Assembly: GCA_003075315.1 (NCBI GenBank)
Contig: QDFQ01000001.1
Location: forward strand, 1,283,998 to 1,347,997
From: Arthrobacter sp. TPD3018
GTDB lineage: Bacteria; Pseudomonadota; Alphaproteobacteria; Sphingomonadales; Sphingomonadaceae
Direction: 5' to 3'
DNA: 64,000 nt
A program made the translations under genes and the position numbers. The notes below the pieces were generated by a model that ran no database searches, was not told the DNA's origin, and saw only the letters and a program-made list of their open reading frames with translations. How positions within the stretch are numbered: position 1 is the first letter of the stretch; every line of letters begins with the position of its first letter. Shown in pieces: positions 26,936 through 36,620 of the stretch.

Positions 26936-29155
26936 TTACGCCACCTTCGCCATGCCACCGATGATCTTGTCGAGCGTGATCGGATATTCGCGCACGCGCA
27001 CGCCGGTCGCGTTGTAGATCGCATTGGCGATCGCCGCGCCGACGCCGCACAGGCCGAGTTCGCCGACTCCCTTCGCCTTCATCGGCGACGTCGTCGGATC
27101 GGTTTCGTCCAGGAACACCACCTCCTGGTGCGGGATGTCGGCGTGGACCGGCACCTCGTAACTCGCTAGGTCGTGGTTGACGAAGAAGCCGAACCTTTTG
27201 TCGATGGCGAGTTCCTCCATCAGCGCCGCCCCCACGCCCATCGTCATCGCGCCGATCACCTGGCTGCGCGCGGACTTGGGGTTGAGGATTCGCCCCGCCG
27301 CGCACACCGCCAGCATGCGGCGGACGCGGATTTCGCCGGTATAGGCGTCGACGCCGACCTCGACGAAATGCCCGGCGAAGGTCGACTGCTGCACCTTCTT
27401 GGCGAGGTCGCCGAATTCGATGCTGTCCTCGGCGGACAGTCCTGCGTCGCCTGCGGCCTGACCCAGCGGCACGCTGCGATTGCCCGAGCGGACTTTCCCG
27501 TCCTCGAAGACGACGTCTGCCGAATTGAAGCCGAGCTTTTGCGCAACGGCTTCGCGCAGCTTGACGCAGGCGGCATAGACGCCCGCGGTCGAGCTGTTCG
27601 CGCCCCATTGTCCGCCCGATCCGGCGGCGGCCGGGAAGTCGCTGTCGCCGAGCAGCACGCGGACCTTGTCGATCGGCACGCCCATCATTTCGGCAGCGGT
27701 CTGCGCGATGATCGTATAGCTGCCGGTGCCGATATCGGTCATGTCGGTCGCGACCGTGACCATGCCCTTGGCATCGATGCCGACGCGTGCGCCCGACTTC
27801 ATATTGATGTTGTTGCGGAAGCCCGACGCGACGCCCATGCCGACCAGCCACCGGCCGTCCCGCACCGCGCGCGGCTTGGCCTGACGCCGGCTCCAGCCGA
27901 AGCGATCGGCGCCCATCTGGAGGCACTGTACCAGTTGCCGCTGCGAGAATTTGCGTTCCGGCTTTTCGGGATCGACCTGCGTGTCGTTCGCGATGCGGAA
28001 GGCGACCGGGTCCATGCCCAGCTTTTCCGCCATTTCGTCCATCGCGACCTCGAGCGCCATCAGGCCCGGTGCCTCGCCCGGCGCGCGCATCGCATTGCCT
28101 TCGGGCAGGTCGAGCACCGCAAGGCGCATCGACGTCAGCCGGTTGGCGCCGGCATACAGCAGCTTGGTTTGCGCCACCGCCGTTTCCGGCCCACCGCCGG
28201 GCAGATCGCCCGAACCGCTTTCGTGGGCGATCGCGACGAGCTTGCCGTCCTTGCCCGCGCCCAGCCGGATGCGCTGGCGCGTCGCGGGGCGGTGCGTGGT
28301 GTTGTTCGCCATCAGCGGCCGTTGCAGCGCGACCTTCACCGGCCGCCCCGCCGCCTTCGCACCCAGCGCCGCGAGGATCGCATCGGCGCGCACGAACAGC
28401 TTCCCGCCGAACCCGCCGCCGATATAGGGCGAGATCAGCCGGACATTCTGTTTCGGAATGCCCAGCGTCTTCGCGACATCGCCCTTGCCCCAGGCGATCA
28501 TCTGGTTCGACGTCCAAAGCGTCAGCTTGTCGCCATTCCATGCCGCGGTGCTGGCATGCGGTTCCATCATCATATGGCTCTGATCGGGCGTCTCGTAGCG
28601 CGCGTCGAGCGTCACGGGGGCCGCGGCGAACGCCTTGTCGAAGTCGCCGACACGGTCGACGGGCGGCGCGGCGCTGCCTTCGCCGCTGCTGTCGCCCTTC
28701 AGCGGCGCCGTCTTGAGCGCGCTGTCGAGGTCGAATCGGCCCTTGCCGCGCGCATAATCAACGCGGATCAGGCCGGCGGCGGCGCGTGCCTGTTCGAACG
28801 TCTCGGCAACGACCAACGCAATCGCCTGATGATAGTGATCGACTGCCGGACCGCCGAGCAGCTTGGCGGTATTCATGTCGCCTTTGCCGAGCGGGCCGGC
28901 ATTGTCCGCGGTGACGATCGCCAGCACGCCCGGCGCGGCCTTGGCGGCGCTCAGGTCCATGCTGCTGATCCGGCCCTTGCCGATGCCCGCGCCGACGACA
29001 TAGCCATAAGCGGCGTTCGGAGCGACGTCATGACGCTCATAGGCGTATCGCGCCGTGCCGGTGGTCTTGTACTTGCCGTCGATACGATCGGTCGGCTTGC
29101 CGATTACCTTCAACTGGTCGATCGGGTTGGTGCCCGCAGGCTGATCGAACTTCAC
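26936..29155 (-). CDS. paoC: Aldehyde oxidoreductase molybdenum-binding subunit (PaoC-like)
   Basis: 739 residues of the xanthine oxidase family large subunit, which holds the molybdopterin cofactor and oxidises aldehydes or related substrates. Family segments seen: [14 protein letters not shown] near the N-terminus, [33 protein letters not shown], and the C-terminal [17 protein letters not shown] carrying the catalytic Glu. The start overlaps the FAD-subunit stop by ATGA. Last gene of a three-gene operon in the order Fe-S, FAD, Mo, as in PaoABC. Exact substrate unknown. Confidence 0.88.
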   Translation of the reverse strand: MKFDQPAGTNPIDQLKVIGKPTDRIDGKYKTTGTARYAYERHDVAPNAAYGYVVGAGIGKGRISSMDLSAAKAAPGVLAIVTADNAGPLGKGDMNTAKLLGGPAVDHYHQAIALVVAETFEQARAAAGLIRVDYARGKGRFDLDSALKTAPLKGDSSGEGSAAPPVDRVGDFDKAFAAAPVTLDARYETPDQSHMMMEPHASTAAWNGDKLTLWTSNQMIAWGKGDVAKTLGIPKQNVRLISPYIGGGFGGKLFVRADAILAALGAKAAGRPVKVALQRPLMANNTTHRPATRQRIRLGAGKDGKLVAIAHESGSGDLPGGGPETAVAQTKLLYAGANRLTSMRLAVLDLPEGNAMRAPGEAPGLMALEVAMDEMAEKLGMDPVAFRIANDTQVDPEKPERKFSQRQLVQCLQMGADRFGWSRRQAKPRAVRDGRWLVGMGVASGFRNNINMKSGARVGIDAKGMVTVATDMTDIGTGSYTIIAQTAAEMMGVPIDKVRVLLGDSDFPAAAGSGGQWGANSSTAGVYAACVKLREAVAQKLGFNSADVVFEDGKVRSGNRSVPLGQAAGDAGLSAEDSIEFGDLAKKVQQSTFAGHFVEVGVDAYTGEIRVRRMLAVCAAGRILNPKSARSQVIGAMTMGVGAALMEELAIDKRFGFFVNHDLASYEVPVHADIPHQEVVFLDETDPTTSPMKAKGVGELGLCGVGAAIANAIYNATGVRVREYPITLDKIIGGMAKVA

Positions 29156-30114
29156 GCGGCGCTCCTGCTCTTGGCTTGGGCCATCACCCCGGCGAGCGTG
29201 CGCTCGACCAGCGGCACCTTAAAGGCGTTGTCGGCGGTGGGGCGCGCGCCGGCGAGCAGGCGGCTCGCCACGGCCTTCGCTCCCTGCGGCATGGCGGCAT
29301 CCGCCTCGGGTGTGCGCCACGGTTTGGGGGCGATGCCACCGATCGCGGCGCGACCGGTGCCGTCGGGCAGGATCACCGCGGCGACCGAGACCAGCGCATA
29401 GGCGTAGGACGCGCGGTCGCGCACCTTGTGATAGATGTGCGTGCCACCGAGCGGCTTGGGTAGCGTCACCGCCGTGATCAATTCGCCCGGCTGCAGCGCC
29501 GTTTCGATATGCGGCGTGTCGCCCCACAAGCGATGGAAATCGGCGATCGGGATCAAGCGCGTCGTGCCCGACGGCTGCACCGTCTCGACGCTCGCGTCGA
29601 GCAGCCGCATCGCCACCGCCATGTCGCCGGGATAGGTCGCAATGCACGCATCGCTCGTGCCGATGATGCCGAGCTGCCGGCTGTAACCACCGATCGCCGC
29701 ACAGCCCGATCCGGGCTTACGCTTATTACAGGGCTGGTTGGTGTCGTAGAAATAGGGGCAACGGGTACGCTGCAACAGGTTGCCCGCGGTGGTCGCCTTG
29801 TTGCGGAGCTGCCCGCTGGCGCCCGCGACGATCGCGCGGGTCAGGACGCCGTAATCGCGGCGTACGCGCGCGTCCGCAGCCAGGTCGGTGTTGCGCACGA
29901 GCGCGCCGATGCGCAGGCCGCCATTGTCGGTCGGCTCGATCCGGTCGAGCTTCAACCGATTGACGTCGACCAGATGGACCGGCTCCTCGATCTGCAGCTT
30001 CATCAGGTCGAGCAGGTTGGTGCCGCCTGCGATGAACTTGGCGCCCGGACGCGCGGCCACGGCCTGGGCAGCGGCGGCGGGCGTGTCGGCGCGTTCGTAG
30101 GTGAAGGCCTTCAT
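29152..30114 (-). CDS. paoB: Aldehyde oxidoreductase FAD subunit with extra Fe-S site (PaoB-like)
   Basis: 320 residues from ATG 30114. FAD-binding motif [14 protein letters not shown] and the second FAD loop [20 protein letters not shown]. An insertion [20 protein letters not shown] supplies Cys residues of the additional [4Fe-4S] cluster described for E. coli PaoB and for 4-hydroxybenzoyl-CoA reductase beta subunits. Overlaps paoA by 4 bp and paoC by 4 bp, so the three subunits are coupled in translation. Confidence 0.88.
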   Translation of the reverse strand: MKAFTYERADTPAAAAQAVAARPGAKFIAGGTNLLDLMKLQIEEPVHLVDVNRLKLDRIEPTDNGGLRIGALVRNTDLAADARVRRDYGVLTRAIVAGASGQLRNKATTAGNLLQRTRCPYFYDTNQPCNKRKPGSGCAAIGGYSRQLGIIGTSDACIATYPGDMAVAMRLLDASVETVQPSGTTRLIPIADFHRLWGDTPHIETALQPGELITAVTLPKPLGGTHIYHKVRDRASYAYALVSVAAVILPDGTGRAAIGGIAPKPWRTPEADAAMPQGAKAVASRLLAGARPTADNAFKVPLVERTLAGVMAQAKSRSAA

Positions 30115-30746
30115 GCTTTGGCTCCCGCGACATCCCGCATCGCGTCGATGATGTTCGAATAGGCGCCGCAGCGGCAGATGTTGCCGCTCATCCGTTCGCG
30201 CATTTCCTCCGCCGTCAGCGCAGGCGCGCCGGCGACGTCGTCCTGCACATGGCTCGGGACGCCACGCTTGATCTCGTCGAGCACCGCGACCGCCGAGCAG
30301 ATCTGGCCGGGGGTGCAATAGCCGCACTGATAGCCGTCATGCTTGACGAACGCGGCCTGCATCGGATGCAGCTTGTCAGGCGTGCCAAGCCCCTCGATCG
30401 TCGTGATCTCGTCGCCATCGTGCATGACCGCGAGGCTGAGGCAGCTGTTGATGCGTCGCCCGTCGACCAGCACCGTGCAGGCCCCGCACTGGCCGTGGTC
30501 GCAACCCTTCTTCGTGCCGGTCAGCTTCCAGTGCTCGCGGAGCGCATCGAGCAAGGTGGTTCGCGTGTCGAGTGCGACCTGGCTGGTCCGTCCGTTCACC
30601 TTCAGCGTCACGGGCATCGTCGGCGGGGCGGGGCGTTCGTCGAGCGGCACCGCTGCCGCCTCAGTGGGCATGGCCGTCGCCGCCGCACCGATCGCCCCGC
30701 TCGCGAGCACGCCGCGGCGAGACATGGACAGTTCGTAATCGCTCAT
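30111..30746 (-). CDS. paoA: Aldehyde oxidoreductase 2Fe-2S subunit with Tat signal (PaoA-like)
   Basis: 211 residues from ATG 30746, with AAGGGG upstream; a TTG at 30749 is less likely. The N-terminus contains the twin-arginine motif SRRGVLASG, so the assembled complex should be exported folded to the periplasm. The first [2Fe-2S] cluster is bound by [12 protein letters not shown] plus a later Cys in INSC; the second by CGYCTPGQ and CRCGAY. First gene of the pao operon. Depends on Mo cofactor, for which moaA is at 5.5 kb. Confidence 0.9.
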   Translation of the reverse strand: MSDYELSMSRRGVLASGAIGAAATAMPTEAAAVPLDERPAPPTMPVTLKVNGRTSQVALDTRTTLLDALREHWKLTGTKKGCDHGQCGACTVLVDGRRINSCLSLAVMHDGDEITTIEGLGTPDKLHPMQAAFVKHDGYQCGYCTPGQICSAVAVLDEIKRGVPSHVQDDVAGAPALTAEEMRERMSGNICRCGAYSNIIDAMRDVAGAKA

Positions 30747-30869
30747 CAAAGGCCCCTTGATTCATCTGACATACCGACGTTTTCGACGCGGTGTACGCCA
30801 CTGACGGGGTAGGCCTTATCGTTTCGACGCAGCGCAAAGCAAACCCTTGTTAGGAGTACGCAAAGAAAC

Positions 30870-30898
30870 GGGTCCAGGTTCCAACGGAACCCGGACCC
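30870..30898 (-). terminator. Intrinsic terminator of the FadL-like gene
   Basis: On the minus strand GGGTCC-GGTTCC pairs with GGAACC-GGACCC with one mismatch and a 3-nt loop, followed by CGTTTCTTT. It lies about 30 bp after the fadL stop. Confidence 0.8.
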
Positions 30899-30928
30899 GC
30901 AACGTTTTGATGCAGATGAGTGGCGGGA

Positions 30929-32245
30929 TCAGAAGCCGATATGTGCGCCCGCCGACAGAACGACCGCATGGGCATCGCGCAGAGTGCCGCGGGTCAGGAC
31001 GTTGGTCTGCGCCGCGGTGCCGACATAGGCCGCGGTCTGACGGTCGATCGTCGTGTCTTCGAAATCGACATAGTTTGCAGCCAGATCGAAGCCGAACTTC
31101 GGAGTCACCTGGAAGGTGCCGCCGACGCCATAGTTCCAGCGGTTCGAATCCGGCACGCGCGCGTCGCGCAGGCCGTCCTGCGTCGGGGTCAGCGCCCGCT
31201 GCACGCCGGCCCGGACCGTCAGGCTGGGCGAGACGGCATAGTCGACGCCACCCGCCAGGCTGTAGCTGTCACGATAATTCTCGGGCAGCGCGGTGTTCAG
31301 CGGCGCGCCGAGGCGGATCGCGTCGAACTTACTCCAATTGTAGCGCACGGCCTGGCCGTTCAGCGTCAGCGCCGGCGTCACCTTGATGCGCGCACCGACG
31401 ATCGTCTGCGCGGGCGTGTAGAAGCTTGCCTGAACGCCCGTCAGCGTGCGGTTCTGGCCGGCAAGCGGGCCGACGAGGCCGGCGACGGTGAGGTCGCCCG
31501 TCAGCGTGTGCTCGATGCGCGACTTATAGCTGATGCCGACGGTCGCCCAGTCGTTGTGCATCTGGACGCCCGCGGTCCAGCCGATGTCCCAGCCCTTGCC
31601 TTCCAGCTTCTGCGAGCCGTCGGCGGTGGTGGTCAGGTTGGGCAGCGCGTTGCCCAGGCTGGCGTAGACGTGCTCGACGTTCGCACCGCCGCCGACGCGC
31701 AGCCAGTCGGTCAGCGCCACGGCGATCGACGGCTGGATGTCGATCGTCATCAGCTTGGTGCGGGTCGCGCTGTAGCGGGTCCAGCTGTTGTTGTCGTAAT
31801 CGGTGGTGAAGCTGTAGGGCGACGTCACCGCGAGGCCGAACGCGACCGGACCGAACGGCAGCGCGATCGCACCGGACGGCAGCAGGCCCTTGTCGATCGG
31901 GTTGCGTGCTTCCTGCGCACCGCCGACGGGCTGGTAGTTAGCCGGATTGGCGCACGACACGCCGGCCGGGCGGCACACCACGGTGCCGTTGTTGACGACG
32001 CGACCGCGCGGCAGGATGCCCGACGCGTTGATTGCCGCCTCGCCGCGCTCCATCCCTGCGATCGATGCCGGGTTCCACCACAGCGACTGCGGGCCGGTAT
32101 CGGCGACTTCACCCGAGAAGGCACGACCGGCGCCACGCGCCGACTGCTCCTGCAGGTAGAAGGCCTGGGCGTGGGCCACCGAGGCGAAACCGAACGAGCC
32201 GAGCACGGCAGTGGCGAGCAACGAAGTTTTGATACGCAAGGACAT
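30929..32245 (-). CDS. fadL: FadL/OmpP1/TodX-family outer-membrane transporter
   Basis: 438 residues with a signal peptide (cleavage near VAHAQA). Family start AFYLQEQSARGAGRAFSGEVAD and SLWWNPASIAGM form the plug region; the remainder alternates as a beta-barrel and ends HAVVLSAGAHIGF with a terminal Phe as expected for BAM-inserted porins. It should admit long-chain fatty acids or other hydrophobic compounds. Context supports fatty acids: beta-oxidation genes start 800 bp upstream. Ribosome site AAGGAAG. Confidence 0.9.
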   Translation of the reverse strand: MSLRIKTSLLATAVLGSFGFASVAHAQAFYLQEQSARGAGRAFSGEVADTGPQSLWWNPASIAGMERGEAAINASGILPRGRVVNNGTVVCRPAGVSCANPANYQPVGGAQEARNPIDKGLLPSGAIALPFGPVAFGLAVTSPYSFTTDYDNNSWTRYSATRTKLMTIDIQPSIAVALTDWLRVGGGANVEHVYASLGNALPNLTTTADGSQKLEGKGWDIGWTAGVQMHNDWATVGISYKSRIEHTLTGDLTVAGLVGPLAGQNRTLTGVQASFYTPAQTIVGARIKVTPALTLNGQAVRYNWSKFDAIRLGAPLNTALPENYRDSYSLAGGVDYAVSPSLTVRAGVQRALTPTQDGLRDARVPDSNRWNYGVGGTFQVTPKFGFDLAANYVDFEDTTIDRQTAAYVGTAAQTNVLTRGTLRDAHAVVLSAGAHIGF

Positions 32246-32289
32246 GAGCGGTCTTCCTTAAGCTTACTGGTAAGTCGAAACGGGTCGGA

Positions 32290-32706
32290 TCAGCGCACGC
32301 GCGTCCAGGTCTGCGTCTTGCAGAGCGGCACGAACACGCAGCCACGCACCTTCAGCGTGTTGGCGTCGACGGGCGTCACCTTCGCCTTGTACGTCTTGCC
32401 GTCGTCGGGGTTGTAGATCTTGCCGCCGCTCCAGGCATCGCCATCCGCGGTGAAGCCGCTGATCAACAGCAGACCCTTCAGCAGGCGACCGCGCTGCGCC
32501 GGATCCTGATTGTTGACGTCCTTCAGATCGGGCTGCTGGCGGAGCAGTTCGGACGAGATCAGCCGGCCGCAGATCGACGCGCCACAGCGCTGGATTTCGA
32601 CGATGCCGTTGCGGGTTTCGGTCTTCCACCGGCCCAGCGCGACGTCGGGGGTGGGTGCGGGCGCAGGGGCGGCGGCCAGCAGCGCGCCAATCAACATCAG
32701 GGACAT
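32290..32706 (-). CDS. DUF2147-family exported protein
   Basis: 138 residues from ATG 32706, with the ribosome site GAGGAG 8 nt upstream. Signal peptide [18 protein letters not shown], then the DUF2147 pattern: LGRWKTETRNGIVEIQRCG at the start, a Gly-rich central strand GGKIYNPDDGKTYKAKV, and the ending LKVRGC...TQTWTRV. Function unknown; the fold is lipocalin-like in related proteins. The fadL start lies 44 bp downstream, so the two are probably co-transcribed from the promoter region containing the TGACGTAA word. Confidence 0.82.
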   Translation of the reverse strand: MSLMLIGALLAAAPAPAPTPDVALGRWKTETRNGIVEIQRCGASICGRLISSELLRQQPDLKDVNNQDPAQRGRLLKGLLLISGFTADGDAWSGGKIYNPDDGKTYKAKVTPVDANTLKVRGCVFVPLCKTQTWTRVR

Positions 32707-32906
32707 GGTCAATTCTCCTCTCCCGGATGGACGCGAACGGCCGCGCCCATCGAACAAGCCGTTCTAGCCTTGCGCCGTATCTGTACGGTCGCATTGTGGC
32801 GCCGCGGAGGCCGCCCGATGCCGGGCAATAACCTATTGGCGAGCCAGATGCCGTTTACGGCAATCTGATGCTCGCCTAACCCCGGGGCGCGGTGTGTCAA
32901 GGGTGA

Positions 32907-32916
32907 TGACGTAAAC
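32907..32916. promoter_or_regulatory. Candidate MerR-regulator half-site upstream of DUF2147-fadL
   Basis: TGACGTAAAC, an exact 10-bp match to the core of the palindrome before the second MerR gene. About 200 bp upstream of the DUF2147 start. Pattern evidence only. Confidence 0.4.
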
Positions 32917-32976
32917 CGCGGTGCTTCAAGCATCTTTTCGCGCGGATGGCACCGGATCGTGCCGACCGCCATGCGT

Positions 32977-33022
32977 CCGGGCGGGTCCAAGCCTCGCATG
33001 CGCAAGCCATGGACCCGCCCGG
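32977..33022 (-). terminator. Terminator-like hairpin after the fadN gene
   Basis: Perfect 13-bp stem CCGGGCGGGTCCA / TGGACCCGCCCGG, 20-nt loop, 7 bp past the fadN stop. No T-tract, so it may only protect the 3' end. Confidence 0.6.
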
Positions 33023-33029
33023 GGCATCG

Positions 33030-35348
33030 TCAGTTGCGCAGCGGCTTCCCCGTGGTCAGCATCTGCTGCACGCGCGCCTGCGTCCGCGGATCGCGCACGG
33101 CCTCCATGAACGCCGCACGCTCCAGCGTCAGCAGATCATCCTCCTGCACGGTATCGACCAGATCGGCCTCGCCGCCGGTCAGAACCGTCGCGAGCCGGCC
33201 CGAGACGACCTCGTCATATTCGGTCGCCATCCCCTTCTTGCGGAAACCGTCGACGACACCGGCGATGCCGGTACGGCCGCTTTCGCCCGGCAGGCGGAAG
33301 GTCGGCTTTTCGGGCGCCTTATAGCGGTCGACGAGGCTGAGCGCCTTGGCCTTGGCGTCGGCGAGCAGACGGTCGCGATTCATCGTGATGCCGTCGCTGG
33401 CTTTAAGGAACATCATCTCCTTCGCGAGCGCCGCCGACTTCGACACCTGCGCGGTCGAGATCGTCTCGAATGCCTTGGCGACGGCGGGCATCGGCCCGCG
33501 CGGCATCATCGGTGCCTTGGCGAGGCGATCGAGCAGCTCACCGTTGCCGCCCCAGCCCGGCAGCAGGCCGACGCCGCACTCGACCAGACCGATGTAGCTT
33601 TCGGCATGCGCCTGCACCGCATCGGCGTGGAGCACGACCTCGCAACCGCCGCCCAGCGCCATGCCGGCCGGTGCCGCCACGACGGGGAAGGGGGCGTATT
33701 TCAGCGCCTTCAGCGCCTGCTGCCCGCCGGCGATCAGCTTCTCGATCTCGCCCCACATGCCCGCGGCCACGGCGAACATCGCCATGCCCAAGTTGGCGCC
33801 GGCCGAGAAATTCGAGCCCTCGTTGTAGATCACTAGCGCCTTGAAGCGCTCGTGCACCAGCGAGATGGCCTGCTGGATCAGGGTCATGATCTCGGCGTCG
33901 AGCGCGTTCATCTTGGTGGTGAACTCGAGTGCCGCGACGCCGTCGCCGACATCCCAGAGCGCCGCCGAGCCATTTTTGAGAAGCGGCTCGGACCGGAGCT
34001 TGATGTCTTCGAGCAGCAGCACGCCGTCGCCGCGGACCACGCCGTGATAGTCGCCGTCCGTGCCCAGGAATTGGCGCTTGCCGTCGATGACGCGATAGAA
34101 GCTGCGGTCGCCGGCGGTCTCGAGGATCGCCGGGACGCTGCGGCCTTCGTCGCGCAGGCGCTGCGCGAAGGCGGCGGCACCGATCCGGTCGAGCAGCTCG
34201 AACGGGCCGAACTTCCAATTGTAGCCGAGCTTCATCGCGTCATCGATCGCGACGATGTCGTCCGCGGCTTCGCCGACCAGCATCGCCGCATAGGACAAGG
34301 TCTTGCCCAGGATTTCCCAGGCATAGTCGCCGACCTTGCCCGGCGTCGCGATCAGCGCGCCAAGATCCTTTTCCGCCTTGGGCGGCAGCGGGGTGGGCTT
34401 CTGGCCACCGCGATACTCGCCCGTCGCGAGATCGAGCGCCAGCTTGGTCTTGGTGACCTTGTCGAAACGGTAGAAGCCGCCCTTGCCCTTACGGCCGGTA
34501 AAGCCATCCGCGATCATCTTGTCGACCAGCGGCATCGGGCGAACGGTGTCGAAATAAGGGTCGCCCTGCGGCAGCGTGGACGACAGGCTCTTCGACAGCA
34601 ACGGCATCAAATCGACGCCGACGAGGTCGACGAGGCCGAAGATCCCGGTCTTGGGCACGCCCATCGGCCGGCCGCCGATCTGATCGGCTTCCTCGACCGT
34701 CAGCCCCTGGTCCATCGCCGCGTTGATGGCGACGGCCAGCCAATAGGTGCCGATGCGGTTGGCGATGAAGCCCGGCGTGTCCTTGGCGCGGACGATCCGC
34801 TTGCCCATGAAGCGGTCGACGAAGTCCTCGACCTTCTCGGCCACCGCGGCGTCCGTATGGTCACCGCGAACGATCTCGATCAGCCGCATGTAGCGCGGCG
34901 GATTGAAGAAATGGGTGATCAGGAAGTCGGCCTTGAACTGGTCCGAGCGCCCGTCGACCAGATGGCCGAGCGGGATGGTCGACGTGTTCGAGCTGACCGC
35001 GGTGCCGGGGCGCTTGAGCGCCTCGAGCTTGGCGTAGAGCGCCTGCTTGATGTCGAGCCGTTCGACGATCGCCTCGACGATCCAGTCGCACTCGGCGACA
35101 CGGTTGAGGTGGTCGTCGATATTGCCCGTCTCGACCAGCTTCGCCGCACCCTTCGACATGAAGGGCGCGGGTTCGCTCTTCAGCATCTTGGCGACCGCAT
35201 TCTTGGCCACCGCGTCGCGATCGTCACCCTCCTTGGGGACGATATCGAGCAGCAGCACCGGGATGCCGGCGTTAGCGACCTGTGCGGCGATGCCGGCGCC
35301 CATGACGCCCGCCCCGATCACGCACACCTTTTTGATGGATTCGCTCAT
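33030..35348 (-). CDS. fadN: FadN-type 3-hydroxyacyl-CoA dehydrogenase / enoyl-CoA hydratase
   Basis: 772 residues from ATG 35348 (MSESIKKVCVIGAGVMGAGI). The dehydrogenase comes first: Rossmann motif GAGVMGAG, then SNTSTIPLGHLVD and the FNPPRYMRLIEIV segment. The C-terminal crotonase domain (from about residue 520) has GSNFSAGANLG and AGMALGGGCEVVLHADA with the hydratase Glu in GLVECGVGLLPGWGG. This order is the reverse of E. coli FadB/FadJ and like Bacillus FadN. Performs the two middle steps of beta-oxidation. The thiolase gene stops 1 nt before its start, so they form one operon. Confidence 0.92.
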   Translation of the reverse strand: MSESIKKVCVIGAGVMGAGIAAQVANAGIPVLLLDIVPKEGDDRDAVAKNAVAKMLKSEPAPFMSKGAAKLVETGNIDDHLNRVAECDWIVEAIVERLDIKQALYAKLEALKRPGTAVSSNTSTIPLGHLVDGRSDQFKADFLITHFFNPPRYMRLIEIVRGDHTDAAVAEKVEDFVDRFMGKRIVRAKDTPGFIANRIGTYWLAVAINAAMDQGLTVEEADQIGGRPMGVPKTGIFGLVDLVGVDLMPLLSKSLSSTLPQGDPYFDTVRPMPLVDKMIADGFTGRKGKGGFYRFDKVTKTKLALDLATGEYRGGQKPTPLPPKAEKDLGALIATPGKVGDYAWEILGKTLSYAAMLVGEAADDIVAIDDAMKLGYNWKFGPFELLDRIGAAAFAQRLRDEGRSVPAILETAGDRSFYRVIDGKRQFLGTDGDYHGVVRGDGVLLLEDIKLRSEPLLKNGSAALWDVGDGVAALEFTTKMNALDAEIMTLIQQAISLVHERFKALVIYNEGSNFSAGANLGMAMFAVAAGMWGEIEKLIAGGQQALKALKYAPFPVVAAPAGMALGGGCEVVLHADAVQAHAESYIGLVECGVGLLPGWGGNGELLDRLAKAPMMPRGPMPAVAKAFETISTAQVSKSAALAKEMMFLKASDGITMNRDRLLADAKAKALSLVDRYKAPEKPTFRLPGESGRTGIAGVVDGFRKKGMATEYDEVVSGRLATVLTGGEADLVDTVQEDDLLTLERAAFMEAVRDPRTQARVQQMLTTGKPLRN

Positions 35349-35349
35349 G

Positions 35350-36486
35350 TTATGCGCGCTCCAGCACCGTGGCGATGCCCTGGCCGCCGCCGATGCACTG
35401 GGTGGCGAGCGCGTACTTGCCGCCCTCACGCTCCAGCAGCGCCGCCGCCTTGCCGACGATGCGTGCGCCGGTCGCGCCGAGCGGGTGGCCGATCGCGATC
35501 GCACCGCCGTCGAGGTTGATCGTCTCATCCTTCAGGCCGAGGTCGCGGATGCAGGCGATCGCCTGGCTGGCGAACGCCTCGTTGATCTCGACGACGTCGA
35601 GGTCGCCGACCGACACGCCCGCGCGAGCCAGCGCCTTCTGCGAGGCACTGATCGGACCCAGACCCATCGTCTCGGGCTCGATGCCCGACACGCCGACCGC
35701 CTTGATGCGGGCGAGGATCTTGAGGCCGTGCTTGGTCGCGAACTCTTCCGACGTCACGAGAACCGCGCTCGCGCCATCCGTCAGCGGCGACGAGGTGCCG
35801 GCGGTGACCGAGCCATCCTGGCTGAACGCGGGCTTCAGGCCGCCGAGCGCTTCGACGGTGGTGTCGGGGCGGATCGTGCCGTCTTCACTGACCGTGCCGG
35901 CCTTCGTCTGGATCGGCACGATCTCATCGCTGAGCCGCCCATCGGCGCGCGCTGCGGCGGCCTTCTGCTGGCTCTTCACCGCGAACGCATCCTGCTCGCC
36001 GCGGGTGATCTGATACTTGGTCGCGACGTTCTCCGCGGTGTCGCCCATGCCCATGTACGCGCCGGCATTCTTCTTCGCGAGGACGGGATTGGGCAGCGGG
36101 TTGTAGCCGCCCATCGGCACGCGGCTCATCGATTCGAGGCCGGCGCAGATGAACGCCTCGCCCGCACCGATCTGGATCTGGCCCATTGCGATATGGATCG
36201 CACTCATCGACGATCCGCAGAAGCGGTTCACGGTCATGCCGCCGACCGACAGGGGCAGATCGGCAAGCAACCCGATCATCCGTGCGACGTTAAGACCCTG
36301 TTCGCCTTCGGGGAAAGCACAGCCGAGGATGATATCCTCGATCTCGGCGGCGTCGACGCCGGTCTTTTCGATCAGGCCGCGAATCGTCTGCGCGGCAAGA
36401 TCGTCGGGACGGACGCGGGCGAGGGCGCCCTTGCCGGCGAGGTGGAACGGCGAGCGCGCATAACCGGCGATGACGACGTTGGTCAT
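35350..36486 (-). CDS. fadA: Acetyl-CoA C-acyltransferase (3-ketoacyl-CoA thiolase)
   Basis: 378 residues from ATG 36486. Catalyses the final thiolytic step of beta-oxidation. Nucleophile Cys in NRFCGSSMSAIH (about 85-90), His in AIGHPLGATG and second Cys in QCIGGGQG near the C-terminus. Upstream of fadN on the same strand with a TAACATG junction, so transcribed first. Divergent from the FadD gene with a 134-bp shared control region holding a TTACGTCA word. Confidence 0.94.
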   Translation of the reverse strand: MTNVVIAGYARSPFHLAGKGALARVRPDDLAAQTIRGLIEKTGVDAAEIEDIILGCAFPEGEQGLNVARMIGLLADLPLSVGGMTVNRFCGSSMSAIHIAMGQIQIGAGEAFICAGLESMSRVPMGGYNPLPNPVLAKKNAGAYMGMGDTAENVATKYQITRGEQDAFAVKSQQKAAAARADGRLSDEIVPIQTKAGTVSEDGTIRPDTTVEALGGLKPAFSQDGSVTAGTSSPLTDGASAVLVTSEEFATKHGLKILARIKAVGVSGIEPETMGLGPISASQKALARAGVSVGDLDVVEINEAFASQAIACIRDLGLKDETINLDGGAIAIGHPLGATGARIVGKAAALLEREGGKYALATQCIGGGQGIATVLERA

Positions 36487-36561
36487 GAAATCCTCTCTTT
36501 GGCAGGCATCGGGATGCAAGGGCAGACTTGCGTGATGCCGTATAGGTGCGATACCTTCCCA

Positions 36562-36569
36562 TTACGTCA
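36562..36569. promoter_or_regulatory. Candidate MerR-regulator site in the fadA/fadD divergent region
   Basis: TTACGTCA, reverse complement of the TGACGTAA core at 39808 and 32907; with flanks, 9 bp (TTACGTCAA) match the inverse of the 39807-39815 sequence. Central in the 134-bp divergent gap. Pattern evidence only. Confidence 0.4.
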
Positions 36570-36620
36570 AGTGGATCGAGCCGACAATATGCTCGATGAT
36601 GGGCATGAGAGGATGAGGGA

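Larger units (their letters stand above)
32707..33029. promoter_or_regulatory. 323-bp gap with terminator-like hairpin and MerR-operator-like word
   Basis: Holds the 3' hairpin of the fadN gene (32977-33022) and the word TGACGTAAAC (32907-32916), identical to the centre of the palindrome at 39804-39819. No gene is visible. Confidence 0.5.

Noticed and set aside
33852..35519. Long plus-strand frame opposite fadN
   Set aside because: Antisense of a clear beta-oxidation gene; composition biased to Asp, Arg, His and Val.
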